A stretch of DNA of 64,000 nucleotides from an uncultured Prevotellaceae bacterium. GTDB lineage: Bacteria; Bacteroidota; Bacteroidia; Bacteroidales; Bacteroidaceae. The stretch lies in assembly GCA_900318815.1 (NCBI GenBank), contig ONMA01000001.1:114210-178209 (forward strand), in the 5' to 3' direction. The translations under genes and the position numbers were made by a program. This document shows positions 1 to 9,088 of this stretch, one piece after another; the first letter of the stretch is position 1, and each line of letters opens with the position of its first letter. A model generated the notes under the pieces. The model was not told where the DNA came from. It did not search any database and saw only the letters and a program-made list of their open reading frames with translations.

Positions 1-413
1 CCTGCAAAGTGGATGAGCTGTCGGGCGAGGAACTTCTGGGCAATGATGCGAGCATGGTAGTCGACGTTGGCACTGGTGGCCACCCGGCTGGAGATCTCGG
101 CCATATAGGCGGGGCCTCCGGCCTCTTCGAGCGTACCGTTCTTGGCGAGCTGCTCGGTGACGGTGAGAACGTCGACGGGCTTTTCGGCCATCGAGAGGTC
201 GCGTATGGCCGAGTAGATCAGCTGGTTGCGCGGCTCGTAGAAGCTCTCAGGATAGAGCATCTCGCAGACCACGGCGTAGGCATCCTTGTCGATGAGGAGG
301 GCACCGAGGACTGCCCGCTCTATTTCGAGTGCCTGTGGCTGCAGGTGGGCGTAGGTGTTGTCGACAGGCTGCATGCGGCTGCTGCGACGGCGGTTGTTGG
401 TTTGTTCGGGCAT
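1..413 (-). CDS. dnaB: Replicative DNA helicase DnaB, N-terminal part (cut by window edge)
   Basis: The 137 visible residues are the N-terminal primase-interacting domain of DnaB, the hexameric helicase that unwinds DNA at the fork. After a basic leader comes the expected pattern: EIERAVLGALL, then FYEPRNQLIYSAI, then PVDVLTVTEQL with a GG turn, and YHARIIAQKF. The RecA-like ATPase domain lies outside the window. The start is the ATG at 411-413. The gene follows the exopolysaccharide operon on the same strand after 110 nt that hold a small hairpin (461-479, CTCGCGG arms) without a clear U-tract, so read-through from that operon cannot be excluded. Confidence 0.9.
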   Translation of the reverse strand, partial: MPEQTNNRRRSSRMQPVDNTYAHLQPQALEIERAVLGALLIDKDAYAVVCEMLYPESFYEPRNQLIYSAIRDLSMAEKPVDVLTVTEQLAKNGTLEEAGGPAYMAEISSRVATSANVDYHARIIAQKFLARQLIHFA

Positions 414-523
414 AACAGGTGTTTTTTGTTTAGGGGTTTATTTGCTGGGTCATTATTAGGCTCGCGGGAGAACCGCGAGGAGCGACCGGGGGGAGGCATA
501 CGTCTTACTTCTGGGGGCGGGAA

Positions 524-2071
524 TCAGGTGAAGAAGTGGAGGCGGCGATACAGGGCAGGCTTGCGGGCCACAAAGTATTTCATGCCTCGGGTGAATAGAA
601 GCAAGGTGAGGAAATAGAACACAAGGAGCGGCAGGAACAGCACGACGGAACAGAGGATGAGCGACTGCCACGTGTGGACGTGCGGGTCAATCAGCCATAG
701 CTTGAGCATCACGCAGGGGATGAGGAAACAGGCGAAGACGGAATAGTAGGGCAGCATGCCGCGCCAATAGACCGAGACGGGCAGGCGGAATCCCTGGGTG
801 AAGAGGAAGTAGGGCTTCCAGAACATGGCAATGAAGAAGACGCTGACAATCTTGCCGATGAGAATGCCGGGAATGCCCAAGAGCGGAGCCAGGCAGAGGG
901 TGAGGCCAAGGTTGAGTGCCAGCTCGGTCCAGGCTGCCCAGACATCGTGGAAGAGTCCGCTGGCCGAGATATACATTTCGACCACACCACGGGAGAGCAT
1001 GATGAAGACATTGGTGAGCAAGAGGTAGACCACCAAGTCGGGCAGCAGCCACTCGGCGCCCAGCCAGCAGGTGATGAACGGCTGCATGAACAGGAGGAAG
1101 CCGAAGACCACCAGCCCGACGATGAGGAAGCGGATGGCCGTGAGTTCCCAGAACACCTTCATCGTGTTCTGCTGATTGCCCTCGGCCAGCAGGTTGCCTA
1201 TGCCGGCGTTCATGCCGTCGCTCAGGATGTTGACCATGACGTTGAGCTTATTGATGAGCATGGTGTAGTTGAAGTAGAAGGCTGAAAGCACGACACCCCG
1301 GAACATAGCTACGAGCAGGTCGTCGCTGCGGTAGAGCAGCAAGTCCTTGAGCCGCTGCACAAACACCTGACGGGTCTTGCGGAGGATTTCGGGGTAATCC
1401 TTCAGCTTAGCACGCCCCTGAGAGACGCTGATTTTCAGCCAGGGATACTCACGGCTGATGCGGCGATTGAACACGATGCAGCCCACCACCGTATAGAAAA
1501 GCCCTACGGCTACCCAGAGGTAGAGGTTCTGATAGAAATAGGCCAGCACAATCTGCGTGAGGCTCTGCAGGATGCCTATTGTCTGGAAATAGCCATTGAC
1601 CACATACTGCTGCTGGTTGGCTGAGACGAGCAGCTGGCGGTAGTTGATGAGATAGCCAGCCATGGAGGTGGCCAGGAAGGAATAGAAGGCGAAGTAGACA
1701 AGGGGAAGCTGAATGGTGAGCCCGCCAAAGAAGAAGGGGAAGGAGAGGCTGACGAACACGCCTACGCCCCCGATGAAGAAGCCTATGCAGCGATAGAGCC
1801 AGGCCAGCACCGACATGATTTCGGTGGTCTTCGCCTTGTCGTCCTGCTGTAGCGGCTTGTAGAGGAAGAAGGTGATGCTGGTGCCTATGCCCAGCTCGGC
1901 CACGTTGAGGTAGCTCAGGATGTTTTGCAGCACGCCCGTAAGCCCCATGAACTCGGCCCCGAGGCATTTGAGGAAGATGTTGCGCGAGAAGAAGGCAAGC
2001 AAGAACGTGAGGAGGTAGAAAAACATTCCTACCTTCATGTTCATGATGCTACGACTGACACGCTTACCCAT
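524..2071 (-). CDS. Polysaccharide flippase, Wzx/MVF type
   Basis: This 515-residue protein is almost wholly hydrophobic, with about 12-14 predicted membrane spans. It starts MGKRVSRSIMNMKVG followed directly by a membrane segment and FLKCLGAEFMGLTG, the N-terminal signature of the oligosaccharide flippase family that moves undecaprenyl-linked repeat units across the inner membrane. I chose the ATG at 2071, five bases after the stop of the preceding gene; a longer reading frame runs back into that gene and is not credible. It is the last gene of the exopolysaccharide operon. Family assignment is strong; the transported unit is unknown. Confidence 0.85.
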   Translation of the reverse strand: MGKRVSRSIMNMKVGMFFYLLTFLLAFFSRNIFLKCLGAEFMGLTGVLQNILSYLNVAELGIGTSITFFLYKPLQQDDKAKTTEIMSVLAWLYRCIGFFIGGVGVFVSLSFPFFFGGLTIQLPLVYFAFYSFLATSMAGYLINYRQLLVSANQQQYVVNGYFQTIGILQSLTQIVLAYFYQNLYLWVAVGLFYTVVGCIVFNRRISREYPWLKISVSQGRAKLKDYPEILRKTRQVFVQRLKDLLLYRSDDLLVAMFRGVVLSAFYFNYTMLINKLNVMVNILSDGMNAGIGNLLAEGNQQNTMKVFWELTAIRFLIVGLVVFGFLLFMQPFITCWLGAEWLLPDLVVYLLLTNVFIMLSRGVVEMYISASGLFHDVWAAWTELALNLGLTLCLAPLLGIPGILIGKIVSVFFIAMFWKPYFLFTQGFRLPVSVYWRGMLPYYSVFACFLIPCVMLKLWLIDPHVHTWQSLILCSVVLFLPLLVFYFLTLLLFTRGMKYFVARKPALYRRLHFFT

Positions 2072-2076
2072 GGGCT

Positions 2077-3240
2077 TTATTGATTGTGAGTGGTATGTAT
2101 GAAATCGGTGTTGCTGACATTGATGTGCATGACGTTGGCCAGCATGCGCCACACTAAGCGGGGCAGCAGAAGCATCTTGGAGAAGAGCGCATGCGAGCGG
2201 AGCCTGCGCGGAATGGCTATATAGAGCGACACGACGAGCAGGAACAGCAACGCCCACCACTTGGCACACCACGAGGGGAAGGCAACCGACATGAACAAAG
2301 CCATGACGGCAAGGAGCATCAGCAGCATAGAGCGCGGGATGAGAGCCTGCTGCAAGGTCTTGTCGATATAGTCGATATTGCCTGTAGCTACGGCCTTCGG
2401 CAGATAGGGCAGCATGGCGAGCAGGCATTGCACCTGAGCCGTCATCCAGCGCAGTCGCTGGTGCTGGAAGTTGTCGGTAGAGCTTACTTTCTCGTCGAAG
2501 ACAAGGATGTCGTCGGCATAGTGGATATGGATGCGCTGACGCAGTAGCAGGGCTTCCAGCTCGCGGTCTTCACCTGCCGTGGTCAGTTGGCTGACGTTGT
2601 GCCTGAACCATTCGTAGCCGAAGCACATACCCGAGCCAATTAAAGCCGAAGAAAGGCCGATGCGATTGTGGGCACGACGGAATATCGTGTTGTTAATCTC
2701 CTCGCTGGCTCCGTCGAGGGCGGCAATGCCATTGTCGGTGTTCTTGGCCGTGCGGTGGCATTGGATGGCCTGATGTCCGTTGGCGCACAGGCTGTTCAGA
2801 CGCCGCAGGAAGTCCGGGGCCACCATGTTGTCGGCATCCAGAATGACGGCGTAGTCAAAACCATCGGCTGTATGCGCCACGGCGTATTGCAATGCCTTGG
2901 CCTTGGAGCTTCGCTCGAAAACGGGTTGATGCACGACGATGGGCTGCTGGTGCAGCCACTCGTTGGTGGCAGCCGACATGTGGTCGGAAATGACGGCCAG
3001 CTGGAATAGTTCTCGCGGATAGTCCTGCCTGAGAAAGGCTTCAACGGAATGGCGTATCACGCTGTCTTCATGGTAGGCAGGGAAGAACACCACGAAGCGA
3101 TACTGGCTGCGGCCGGTTCCCGGGGCATGCTTTTTCTTCGGGAGCAGGGAGGCGAAAGCAAAGAAGGCCACGTAGGCCACCGAGACTGCCAGGACAGCCC
3201 AGAGCGCAAACTCCAGCGTATGAACAAGGATGCTAATCAT
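2077..3240 (-). CDS. Membrane GT2 glycosyltransferase (copy 2 of a tandem pair)
   Basis: A 387-residue family 2 glycosyltransferase of the cellulose-synthase-like, membrane-anchored sort. One N-terminal membrane helix (about residues 5-30) is followed by the GT-A domain with the metal-binding DAD at 135-137, the acidic ED pair at 224-225 and QRLRW at 261-265. Two membrane helices follow at about 303-344. This layout (D, DxD, ED, Q..RW) is that of enzymes that add sugars at the cytoplasmic membrane face. Its start overlaps the stop of the neighbouring GT2 by 8 bp, which implies translational coupling. Sequence and layout show it is a diverged duplicate of that neighbour. Donor and acceptor sugars cannot be told. 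Confidence 0.85.
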   Translation of the reverse strand: MISILVHTLEFALWAVLAVSVAYVAFFAFASLLPKKKHAPGTGRSQYRFVVFFPAYHEDSVIRHSVEAFLRQDYPRELFQLAVISDHMSAATNEWLHQQPIVVHQPVFERSSKAKALQYAVAHTADGFDYAVILDADNMVAPDFLRRLNSLCANGHQAIQCHRTAKNTDNGIAALDGASEEINNTIFRRAHNRIGLSSALIGSGMCFGYEWFRHNVSQLTTAGEDRELEALLLRQRIHIHYADDILVFDEKVSSTDNFQHQRLRWMTAQVQCLLAMLPYLPKAVATGNIDYIDKTLQQALIPRSMLLMLLAVMALFMSVAFPSWCAKWWALLFLLVVSLYIAIPRRLRSHALFSKMLLLPRLVWRMLANVMHINVSNTDFIHTTHNQ

Positions 3241-4453
3241 GCCTGAACTTGATGATAGGTGTTAATCTCTTGACAGTCCGCCTGAGAGAGTTCATCCTGG
3301 TGCTGACCTCTGTCTTCCCGATTCGGAAGATGTTGAAGATTCCCCAGATAGTAACTACGGGAACAAGGAGGAAGTCGGTGTCCCAGTTCTTGTCGACCAG
3401 ATAGTCGGGGGTGGCGAGTGAGAATGCGAAAAGCGCCAGGGCGGCAACAGCCCACCACTTGACGGCACTCGTCATGTAGATAAATGGCAGAATGGCACAC
3501 ATCACCATAATGACTCCTATCATAATGGTGCGAGGAACGAGCATCCACTGGATCAGCTTGTCAAGATGGTCGTAGTGGCGACCTAAGAAAGCCTTGGGCA
3601 AGTACTTCAGGTTGCTGAACAGGGCATGAAGCTGAGCCATGGCCCATCGCTTGCGCTGGTCGTTGAACTTGCTGGTAGTACGTGCTTTCTCGTCGTAGAC
3701 GTGGATGTTGTCGAAATAATCGACGAACACGCTCTCGCGCATCAGGATGGCCTCCAGCTCCTTATCTTCGCCAAAGGCATTATGAGCCTCCATGATGCTG
3801 CGCTTAAACCACTCAAACTCGAACAACATGCCGGAACCGCTGATGGCGGCCGAGAACCCCAGCACGATATGACCCCTGCGGAAAATGGCGTTGTTGATTT
3901 CCTCGAAGATGGCATCCAGCCGAGCCGCCGACGTGTCGCGGTTGCGGGACAGACGATGGGCCTGCAGGGCCTTCGTGCCCGCCTGTTCGTAGGCATTGTT
4001 CATCTGCTCAAGGAAGTCGGGCTCCACAATGTTGTCGGCATCAAGGACCACGACCGCATCGTAAATCTTGAACTGAGGAAGATTGAAGATGGCATACTGC
4101 AAGGACTTGGCCTTGGAACTCTTCTCGAAGTTGGGAGTAAGGAGCGTAATGGGCAGCTGGGCCAGCCGCATGTTGGTCATTTCGCTCTGATGGTCGGAAA
4201 TAACCACCACGTCGAACATGCGTTGCGGATAGCTCTGTCCTAAGATGGAATTAACTGCCAGGAGAATGCTCTCGTCCTTCTTGTAGGACGGGATAAGCAC
4301 GATTATCCTATTCAGATGCTTGGCCACAGGCAGCTCGCGCTGATGGCTGAAAAGTGAAGCCACGGCAAAGACAAACAAGTATAGCGTGGTCAATGCGACG
4401 GGGATGAACAACAACCAGTCTATGCAGAAAAATATAATCCAGAAATAAGTCAT
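3233..4453 (-). CDS. Membrane GT2 glycosyltransferase (copy 1 of a tandem pair)
   Basis: A 406-residue GT2 with the same build as its downstream neighbour: N-terminal membrane helix (about 8-33), DAD at 138-140, ED at 229-230, QRKRW at 266-270, then two membrane helices. Shared blocks such as SSKAK plus a long-chain DADN motif and EEINN.IFRR show a tandem duplication followed by divergence. It lies one base from the stop-proximal end of the next upstream gene and overlaps the downstream GT2 by 8 bp, so it is inside one transcript. The pair probably adds two sugars of one repeat unit, or one copy has taken a new specificity; this is inference. Confidence 0.85.
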   Translation of the reverse strand: MTYFWIIFFCIDWLLFIPVALTTLYLFVFAVASLFSHQRELPVAKHLNRIIVLIPSYKKDESILLAVNSILGQSYPQRMFDVVVISDHQSEMTNMRLAQLPITLLTPNFEKSSKAKSLQYAIFNLPQFKIYDAVVVLDADNIVEPDFLEQMNNAYEQAGTKALQAHRLSRNRDTSAARLDAIFEEINNAIFRRGHIVLGFSAAISGSGMLFEFEWFKRSIMEAHNAFGEDKELEAILMRESVFVDYFDNIHVYDEKARTTSKFNDQRKRWAMAQLHALFSNLKYLPKAFLGRHYDHLDKLIQWMLVPRTIMIGVIMVMCAILPFIYMTSAVKWWAVAALALFAFSLATPDYLVDKNWDTDFLLVPVVTIWGIFNIFRIGKTEVSTRMNSLRRTVKRLTPIIKFRHD

Positions 4454-4454
4454 C

Positions 4455-5333
4455 TCACTTCATTTTTATAAAATCAACAATACCGCGAACGGCAGACTTT
4501 GCCAGATCTGTGCGGCCTTTGAGGGTATACATGGCTATGTCGCGCAGGGCAACGACAAACGTCAGATAGCAATAGGAGAGGTATTTGTAGAGTCCGCTCC
4601 CGTTGCGGCTGACGAAAAGCAGGCGGTTGCGGCTGATGTAGTAGGTGCGAAGAGGCGAGGCCTGACCTGTGGTCTGGCTTTCCTTGTGATAGATGGTACT
4701 CGCGGGCTCATACCATATCTCATAGCCTGCACGCCTGATCATGCACGACCAGTCGAGCTCCTCATAATATAGGAAGTAACATTCGGGCATCATACCAGCC
4801 TTTTCTATTACTTCACGCTTCAGCATCATCGCAGCACCGTGAGCGTAGGGGGTGGCATGGGCAGAGTCGTGCTGCCCTTTATCGTCTTCATTATAGCCCA
4901 ACGCCCTGTTTCTCATCGTTACAGGGGTGAGGGGAGTGTAGCCAGCAAACTGGATGGGCGACTTGCCCCAGGCAAAGCGAATCTTAGGACATACCATCCC
5001 GATGGATGGCGAAGACTCGAGCCGGGCAATCAGCTTCTCTATATTCCATTCGCCCCGGAACTCGGTGTCGTTGTTGACAAAGTAGAGATACTTGCCACGA
5101 GCTGCCCTGATACCGAGATTATTGCCGCCTGCGAAGCCTAAGTTCTGCTCGCTCCTGACCACGCGCACCTGCGGATAACGGGCAGCAATGACCGAAACCT
5201 CATCCTGCCGGGAAGCATTGTCGACAACAATGACTTCAAGCGGGCAGCTCCCGAAAGGGATGCTGTCAAGCAGGGCGCACGTGTCCTTGACCCCATTGAA
5301 ATTGATTGTGATAATCGACAATAGAATACTCAT
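4455..5333 (-). CDS. GT2 glycosyltransferase, rhamnosyltransferase (WbbL)-like
   Basis: A 292-residue soluble or peripheral GT2. The N-terminus SIITINFNG starts the nucleotide-binding fold, followed by VIVVDNASRQD, NLGFAGGNN and the metal site FVNNDTEF. The C-terminal part has the EELDW...RRAGYEI segment and IYHKES, the layout of the WbbL/rhamnosyltransferase branch. I place the start at the ATG at 5331-5333, 16 bp after the upstream stop; an in-frame ATG 33 bp earlier would overlap the polymerase gene and precede the conserved fold by 11 unconserved residues. It belongs to the exopolysaccharide operon. Rhamnose as donor is only suggested by family resemblance. Confidence 0.82.
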   Translation of the reverse strand: MSILLSIITINFNGVKDTCALLDSIPFGSCPLEVIVVDNASRQDEVSVIAARYPQVRVVRSEQNLGFAGGNNLGIRAARGKYLYFVNNDTEFRGEWNIEKLIARLESSPSIGMVCPKIRFAWGKSPIQFAGYTPLTPVTMRNRALGYNEDDKGQHDSAHATPYAHGAAMMLKREVIEKAGMMPECYFLYYEELDWSCMIRRAGYEIWYEPASTIYHKESQTTGQASPLRTYYISRNRLLFVSRNGSGLYKYLSYCYLTFVVALRDIAMYTLKGRTDLAKSAVRGIVDFIKMK

Positions 5334-5349
5334 AGCCACAGACTTACGG

Positions 5350-6882
5350 TTAAACGCGCTTGGCACGCCTTATCTCTTCCTTGATGCGCTCACGCTCGAG
5401 TTGCTCGGCATAGCGTTTCTTCTCTAACTCAATATAGTCCTTCTCCATCCTCGGCAGATTGTAGACGATAGCCAGGCAGCCGTAGAATAGGAAGCAGTTG
5501 GGGAACTGCATGAGAACCTGGTTGCCATATCCTCCTAACTGCATGGCAACGAAAGCCGCACAAAAGCCCGCCCCTATACCTAAGTACGAGCGGTTTTTCA
5601 ATCGGGTAAAGACCACCCAGAATGCACCTAACCACATCATTGCGGTAGTGATTAGGAATACGGTAATGCCAATAGGCCCGGTATGCACCCAGATGTAGAC
5701 ATATTCCGAGTCGGGCGGTATGGTGGCAAGTGTGCGGAACTTATTGTTAGAAGGCACGTTGGTATAGTCGACACCGATACCAATGCCCCACGGGGCATCC
5801 TTCAGGTATTTAGCCATGACGGCCTGATTCATCTTTCGCACGTTGGACGAGGCATCTTCGGGATTGAAAGCGGAACGCATGCGGCGAATCTCATTGTTTC
5901 CGTTGCCAATCGTGGTGTACTTCATAAAACCGACAAAGAGCAGGCCGCTGATAACGATGGCCGTTCCGAGCTTTACCGACTTCGACAAGACAACATACAC
6001 CATAAAGCCTGCTATCAGACAGAAGAGAGCAGTACGGGTGCCGGAGGCAAACATGGTCTTTGTACAGGCCAAGGCCGTTATTAAGAAGTAGATTTTGTCG
6101 CGCTTCACCTTACTCGTAAGTGCGATGATAAAGAACATGACGGCCGAGGCAGCCATGTTGATGCCGCAGCTGGCTGCCTCGCTGAAGATGGAGAAATAGC
6201 GCGTGATACCATTGACGATGTGGGTACGGGCCGCAACTATCATGAATTGCTGCTCCGGACCGTTAAATCCGATGTTCTGTTGTTTCCAGCACCAGAACGA
6301 GGCAAACAAAGCCAAGGCTGCCCATAGGCGCAGATACTTCATGAGCTTCTCCGGCGTGTCGATATAGAGCGAACAGACCAGGAAGGCATAGAACAACTGC
6401 TGGGCAATCAGGCGAAACCCCGTGTACCACACACCCACATTCAACCCCAGCGAACAGGAATTGTTCAGGACTTCAAGCGTACAATAGGCACACCAGATGC
6501 AGAGAGCTATTCCCATGAGGTTGGCCACCTTCTCGAAACGCATGATTTCGGCATTAAGAATGCCTAAGACCAGCAACAGCATCTCCAATGCCTCGTTGGG
6601 CAGCGAGGCGGGTATGGGTAGCCAGCCCATGCGACCGAGGAAGAAGACGAAATAGTTGATGACAAACAACGCCCAGAACGTAAGCATCTGGTTGGTGAGC
6701 GTCACGGCAAAAAACAACGCCATAACTGGCAGAATGGCCAGCACAGCAGCCATGCCGATGACACCCTGAGAGGTATAGACATACAGGGAAAGCAAAAAGA
6801 GAAGAAGGAAGACGTAGACTCTTCCTCCTCCTGCATAAGGATTGCTTGAATTGCTGCTAAACCCGCTCCAACTCATCTGCAC
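5350..6882 (-). CDS. O-antigen ligase/polymerase (Wzy-like) membrane protein
   Basis: A 510-residue protein with about 10-12 membrane segments and a long hydrophilic stretch in its second half (around RRMRSAFNPEDASSNVRKMNQAVM), which fits the large periplasmic loop of Wzy/WaaL proteins. After it comes GIGIGVDY and then EYVYIWVHTGPIG, typical of this family (G-x-G near a conserved H). The C-terminus ends in a charged helix rich in Glu, Lys and Arg (last 35 residues). In this operon it would polymerise the lipid-linked repeat units in the periplasm. It sits 2 bp downstream of the co-polymerase gene. Polymerase versus ligase cannot be separated from sequence alone; the presence of a Wzz-like partner favours polymerase. 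Confidence 0.75.
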   Translation of the reverse strand: MQMSWSGFSSNSSNPYAGGGRVYVFLLLFLLSLYVYTSQGVIGMAAVLAILPVMALFFAVTLTNQMLTFWALFVINYFVFFLGRMGWLPIPASLPNEALEMLLLVLGILNAEIMRFEKVANLMGIALCIWCAYCTLEVLNNSCSLGLNVGVWYTGFRLIAQQLFYAFLVCSLYIDTPEKLMKYLRLWAALALFASFWCWKQQNIGFNGPEQQFMIVAARTHIVNGITRYFSIFSEAASCGINMAASAVMFFIIALTSKVKRDKIYFLITALACTKTMFASGTRTALFCLIAGFMVYVVLSKSVKLGTAIVISGLLFVGFMKYTTIGNGNNEIRRMRSAFNPEDASSNVRKMNQAVMAKYLKDAPWGIGIGVDYTNVPSNNKFRTLATIPPDSEYVYIWVHTGPIGITVFLITTAMMWLGAFWVVFTRLKNRSYLGIGAGFCAAFVAMQLGGYGNQVLMQFPNCFLFYGCLAIVYNLPRMEKDYIELEKKRYAEQLERERIKEEIRRAKRV

Positions 6883-6884
6883 GA

Positions 6885-9062
6885 CTATTTAGCGTGACTA
6901 TTCTCCGTTGCCGTGAGTCCCAACTGCGAAATGCGATATACGAAATTGTTGAAACGGGTATAAGGCGGCAACTGTCCCACGAACTCCTCAACGGCATAGC
7001 GACTGGCCTCAGTCAGGTACATGAACAGGGTGTTCTGATCTGAAAGACGTGCCTGTAGTTCCTTTAGTGCCTTCTGGTCAACATCCTTCCAAGTGCGGTT
7101 GGCCCTTGTCACCATCAGATTGATGGTACCCGAATTAAGCAGAGAGGTGGCTATCGTGTTGTCATCCAAGTTGGGGTATTCTACAATGGCTATCTCGTCG
7201 GGCTGAATGTCAACACACAAGTCCTTGATATCTTTGGCAAGGATATAGTGGCTGTCTTCTGCCAGGAAGTCTTCGTCGTAAGTCAGACGGCGAACACGCA
7301 GGCCAATAGACGTCCAGTAGTTCTCCAGTTCCTGTGCAATATACGACTTGCCGTTGCCCGCATCGGTCGAGATAAGGTTGAGCACGTTCTGCTGGCCTTC
7401 CTTGAAATAGGGAAGAAGAGCTTTGCTGAGCTGGCGAAGAGCCATGTCGCTGATGGTCTTGTTGAACCGGCGGTAACGCAAAGTGCTCTCGCGAGGGTAG
7501 CAGCCCAGGACGGGTATCTTGGTGATTCGCTCCGAGCGCATACGGTCGCGCAGGGTACGGTCGAGCATCTCGATGGTCAGGAACCACAACGAGGTGAGGA
7601 CAAACGTAGCCATAAATGCTCCCAGTAGATACATCATGCGATTGGTAGGCTGGGCATTCAACGGGAAAATAGGCGGATTGAGCACACGCAGCGTGGCGGT
7701 GGTCATCTGCAGGTTCTTCTGACGAAGACGGGCACTATTCAAAGAACTCATCATCGACATATAGTTACCCTCAATAAACGAGATATGGCGCGTCTTTCTG
7801 TCAAGCGTGGCACCAATAGGCGAATAGGTCTTGTACTGTGCGTCAAGACGCTGCTTCATCAAGTCCTGGGCTAAACGCTCTGCCTTGGTCTTCTCCAAGA
7901 GGAGCATCTGTTCCAGCCACTTCCCACTCAGATCATTGGCCTTCAGGCTGGTCTTGGGTACGTAACTGTTGGCCTCAATGGTGCCTGTAAGCTCCTGTAC
8001 CCGCTTAGTAGCCGCATCTAATTTCTGCTGGGCCTTGGCCAGCTCCTGCTGGGCTTCGTAGTTGTTGCCGCCATTCTCGCTATTCATCAGGCGCAGGTTG
8101 GCTATGCGTGACTGCAATCGCGATATTTCGACCACGATATTAGTAAACTCCTGATTGGAACGAAGCACTTCGGCACGGTCGCCCATCTGCCGCTCCAGAT
8201 AGTCCAGCAAGGCTCTGGTGGTCATTTCATTTTTCTCAAACTCATGCATGGCGTTCTGCTGCTGCATCTCGAGCACCGTGAGCTGCTTGGTCTGCTCACC
8301 ATAGTTAATGATACCTTTCTTTGAGTTATAGAGAATCAGGTCGTCTTCGGCATCTTTCAGGATGTTATGCAGTTTCTTCACCTCTCGCTCAAAGAACTTG
8401 ATGACATTATGCGTCTCACCATAGCGCAGCTGCTGATACTGCTGGGCAAAGACCTTATTCAGAATGTCGAGCGTGTTGAAACAGATTCCCGGGTCATTGG
8501 CCGAATACTCAATATGAATAATGTCGGTCGAACCAATCTGTTGGGCTTTCAGCTTGGAAATGATATTGTCGATACCGAAATAGGGATGACCGTTCAGAAT
8601 GCCGAAAAGGTAGTTGGTGCTGAATCCCTTCTCATAGCCCTTCAACTTCCTGTAAGTGTCTTCCTCACTATTAGGATTGATGAGGTTCTTCACATCAGTA
8701 GGCACCGAACTGTAGAGCTGGTTAAAATGCTCTGCAGTAATATAGTTGTTGTTACGCTTGTGGTCGCCATACATCATGCAACGGGCGAAGAGCCGGAGCG
8801 AAACCTCATGAATAGTGGCATCGGTGGTAATGATGTGCAACAGGTTGAAGATGTTGGTCTGTGCGTTACCTGCAAACGAACCAGCACCTCCCTCAATGTT
8901 GTAGCCTGTAATCATACCCGTATATATAGTGGTGTCGGCAGAATATACCCGTTCCAGGTTGCGAGTGAGGAACCACGCAAGGACAAGTGAAATCGTTGGC
9001 AGAATAACTAAATACCAACGAATCTTGTACAGAAATCTGACTATATATCTGAAAATATCCAT
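6885..9062 (-). CDS. Polysaccharide co-polymerase, Wzz domain fused to a divergent BY-kinase-like domain
   Basis: A 725-residue chain-length regulator. Membrane helix 1 is at about 15-33 and helix 2 at about 478-500, with a long periplasmic coiled-coil region between them, as in Wzz/Wzc. The cytoplasmic part resembles a bacterial tyrosine kinase but is eroded: Walker A is present as AGNGKS (568-573), while the Walker B-like strand reads IAIVEYP (about 624-630), with Glu where these kinases have Asp. The C-terminus lacks the usual tyrosine cluster. The domain may bind ATP without being a normal autokinase. The gene is between the TolC-like and Wzy-like genes in the operon. Confidence 0.8.
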   Translation of the reverse strand: MDIFRYIVRFLYKIRWYLVILPTISLVLAWFLTRNLERVYSADTTIYTGMITGYNIEGGAGSFAGNAQTNIFNLLHIITTDATIHEVSLRLFARCMMYGDHKRNNNYITAEHFNQLYSSVPTDVKNLINPNSEEDTYRKLKGYEKGFSTNYLFGILNGHPYFGIDNIISKLKAQQIGSTDIIHIEYSANDPGICFNTLDILNKVFAQQYQQLRYGETHNVIKFFEREVKKLHNILKDAEDDLILYNSKKGIINYGEQTKQLTVLEMQQQNAMHEFEKNEMTTRALLDYLERQMGDRAEVLRSNQEFTNIVVEISRLQSRIANLRLMNSENGGNNYEAQQELAKAQQKLDAATKRVQELTGTIEANSYVPKTSLKANDLSGKWLEQMLLLEKTKAERLAQDLMKQRLDAQYKTYSPIGATLDRKTRHISFIEGNYMSMMSSLNSARLRQKNLQMTTATLRVLNPPIFPLNAQPTNRMMYLLGAFMATFVLTSLWFLTIEMLDRTLRDRMRSERITKIPVLGCYPRESTLRYRRFNKTISDMALRQLSKALLPYFKEGQQNVLNLISTDAGNGKSYIAQELENYWTSIGLRVRRLTYDEDFLAEDSHYILAKDIKDLCVDIQPDEIAIVEYPNLDDNTIATSLLNSGTINLMVTRANRTWKDVDQKALKELQARLSDQNTLFMYLTEASRYAVEEFVGQLPPYTRFNNFVYRISQLGLTATENSHAK

Positions 9063-9088
9063 GTGATTGACTATTAACGGTTAGACCA

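Noticed and set aside
461..479. Terminator between the flippase gene and dnaB
   Set aside because: The stem CTCGCGG/CCGCGAG is clear, but there is no T-run downstream on the minus strand.
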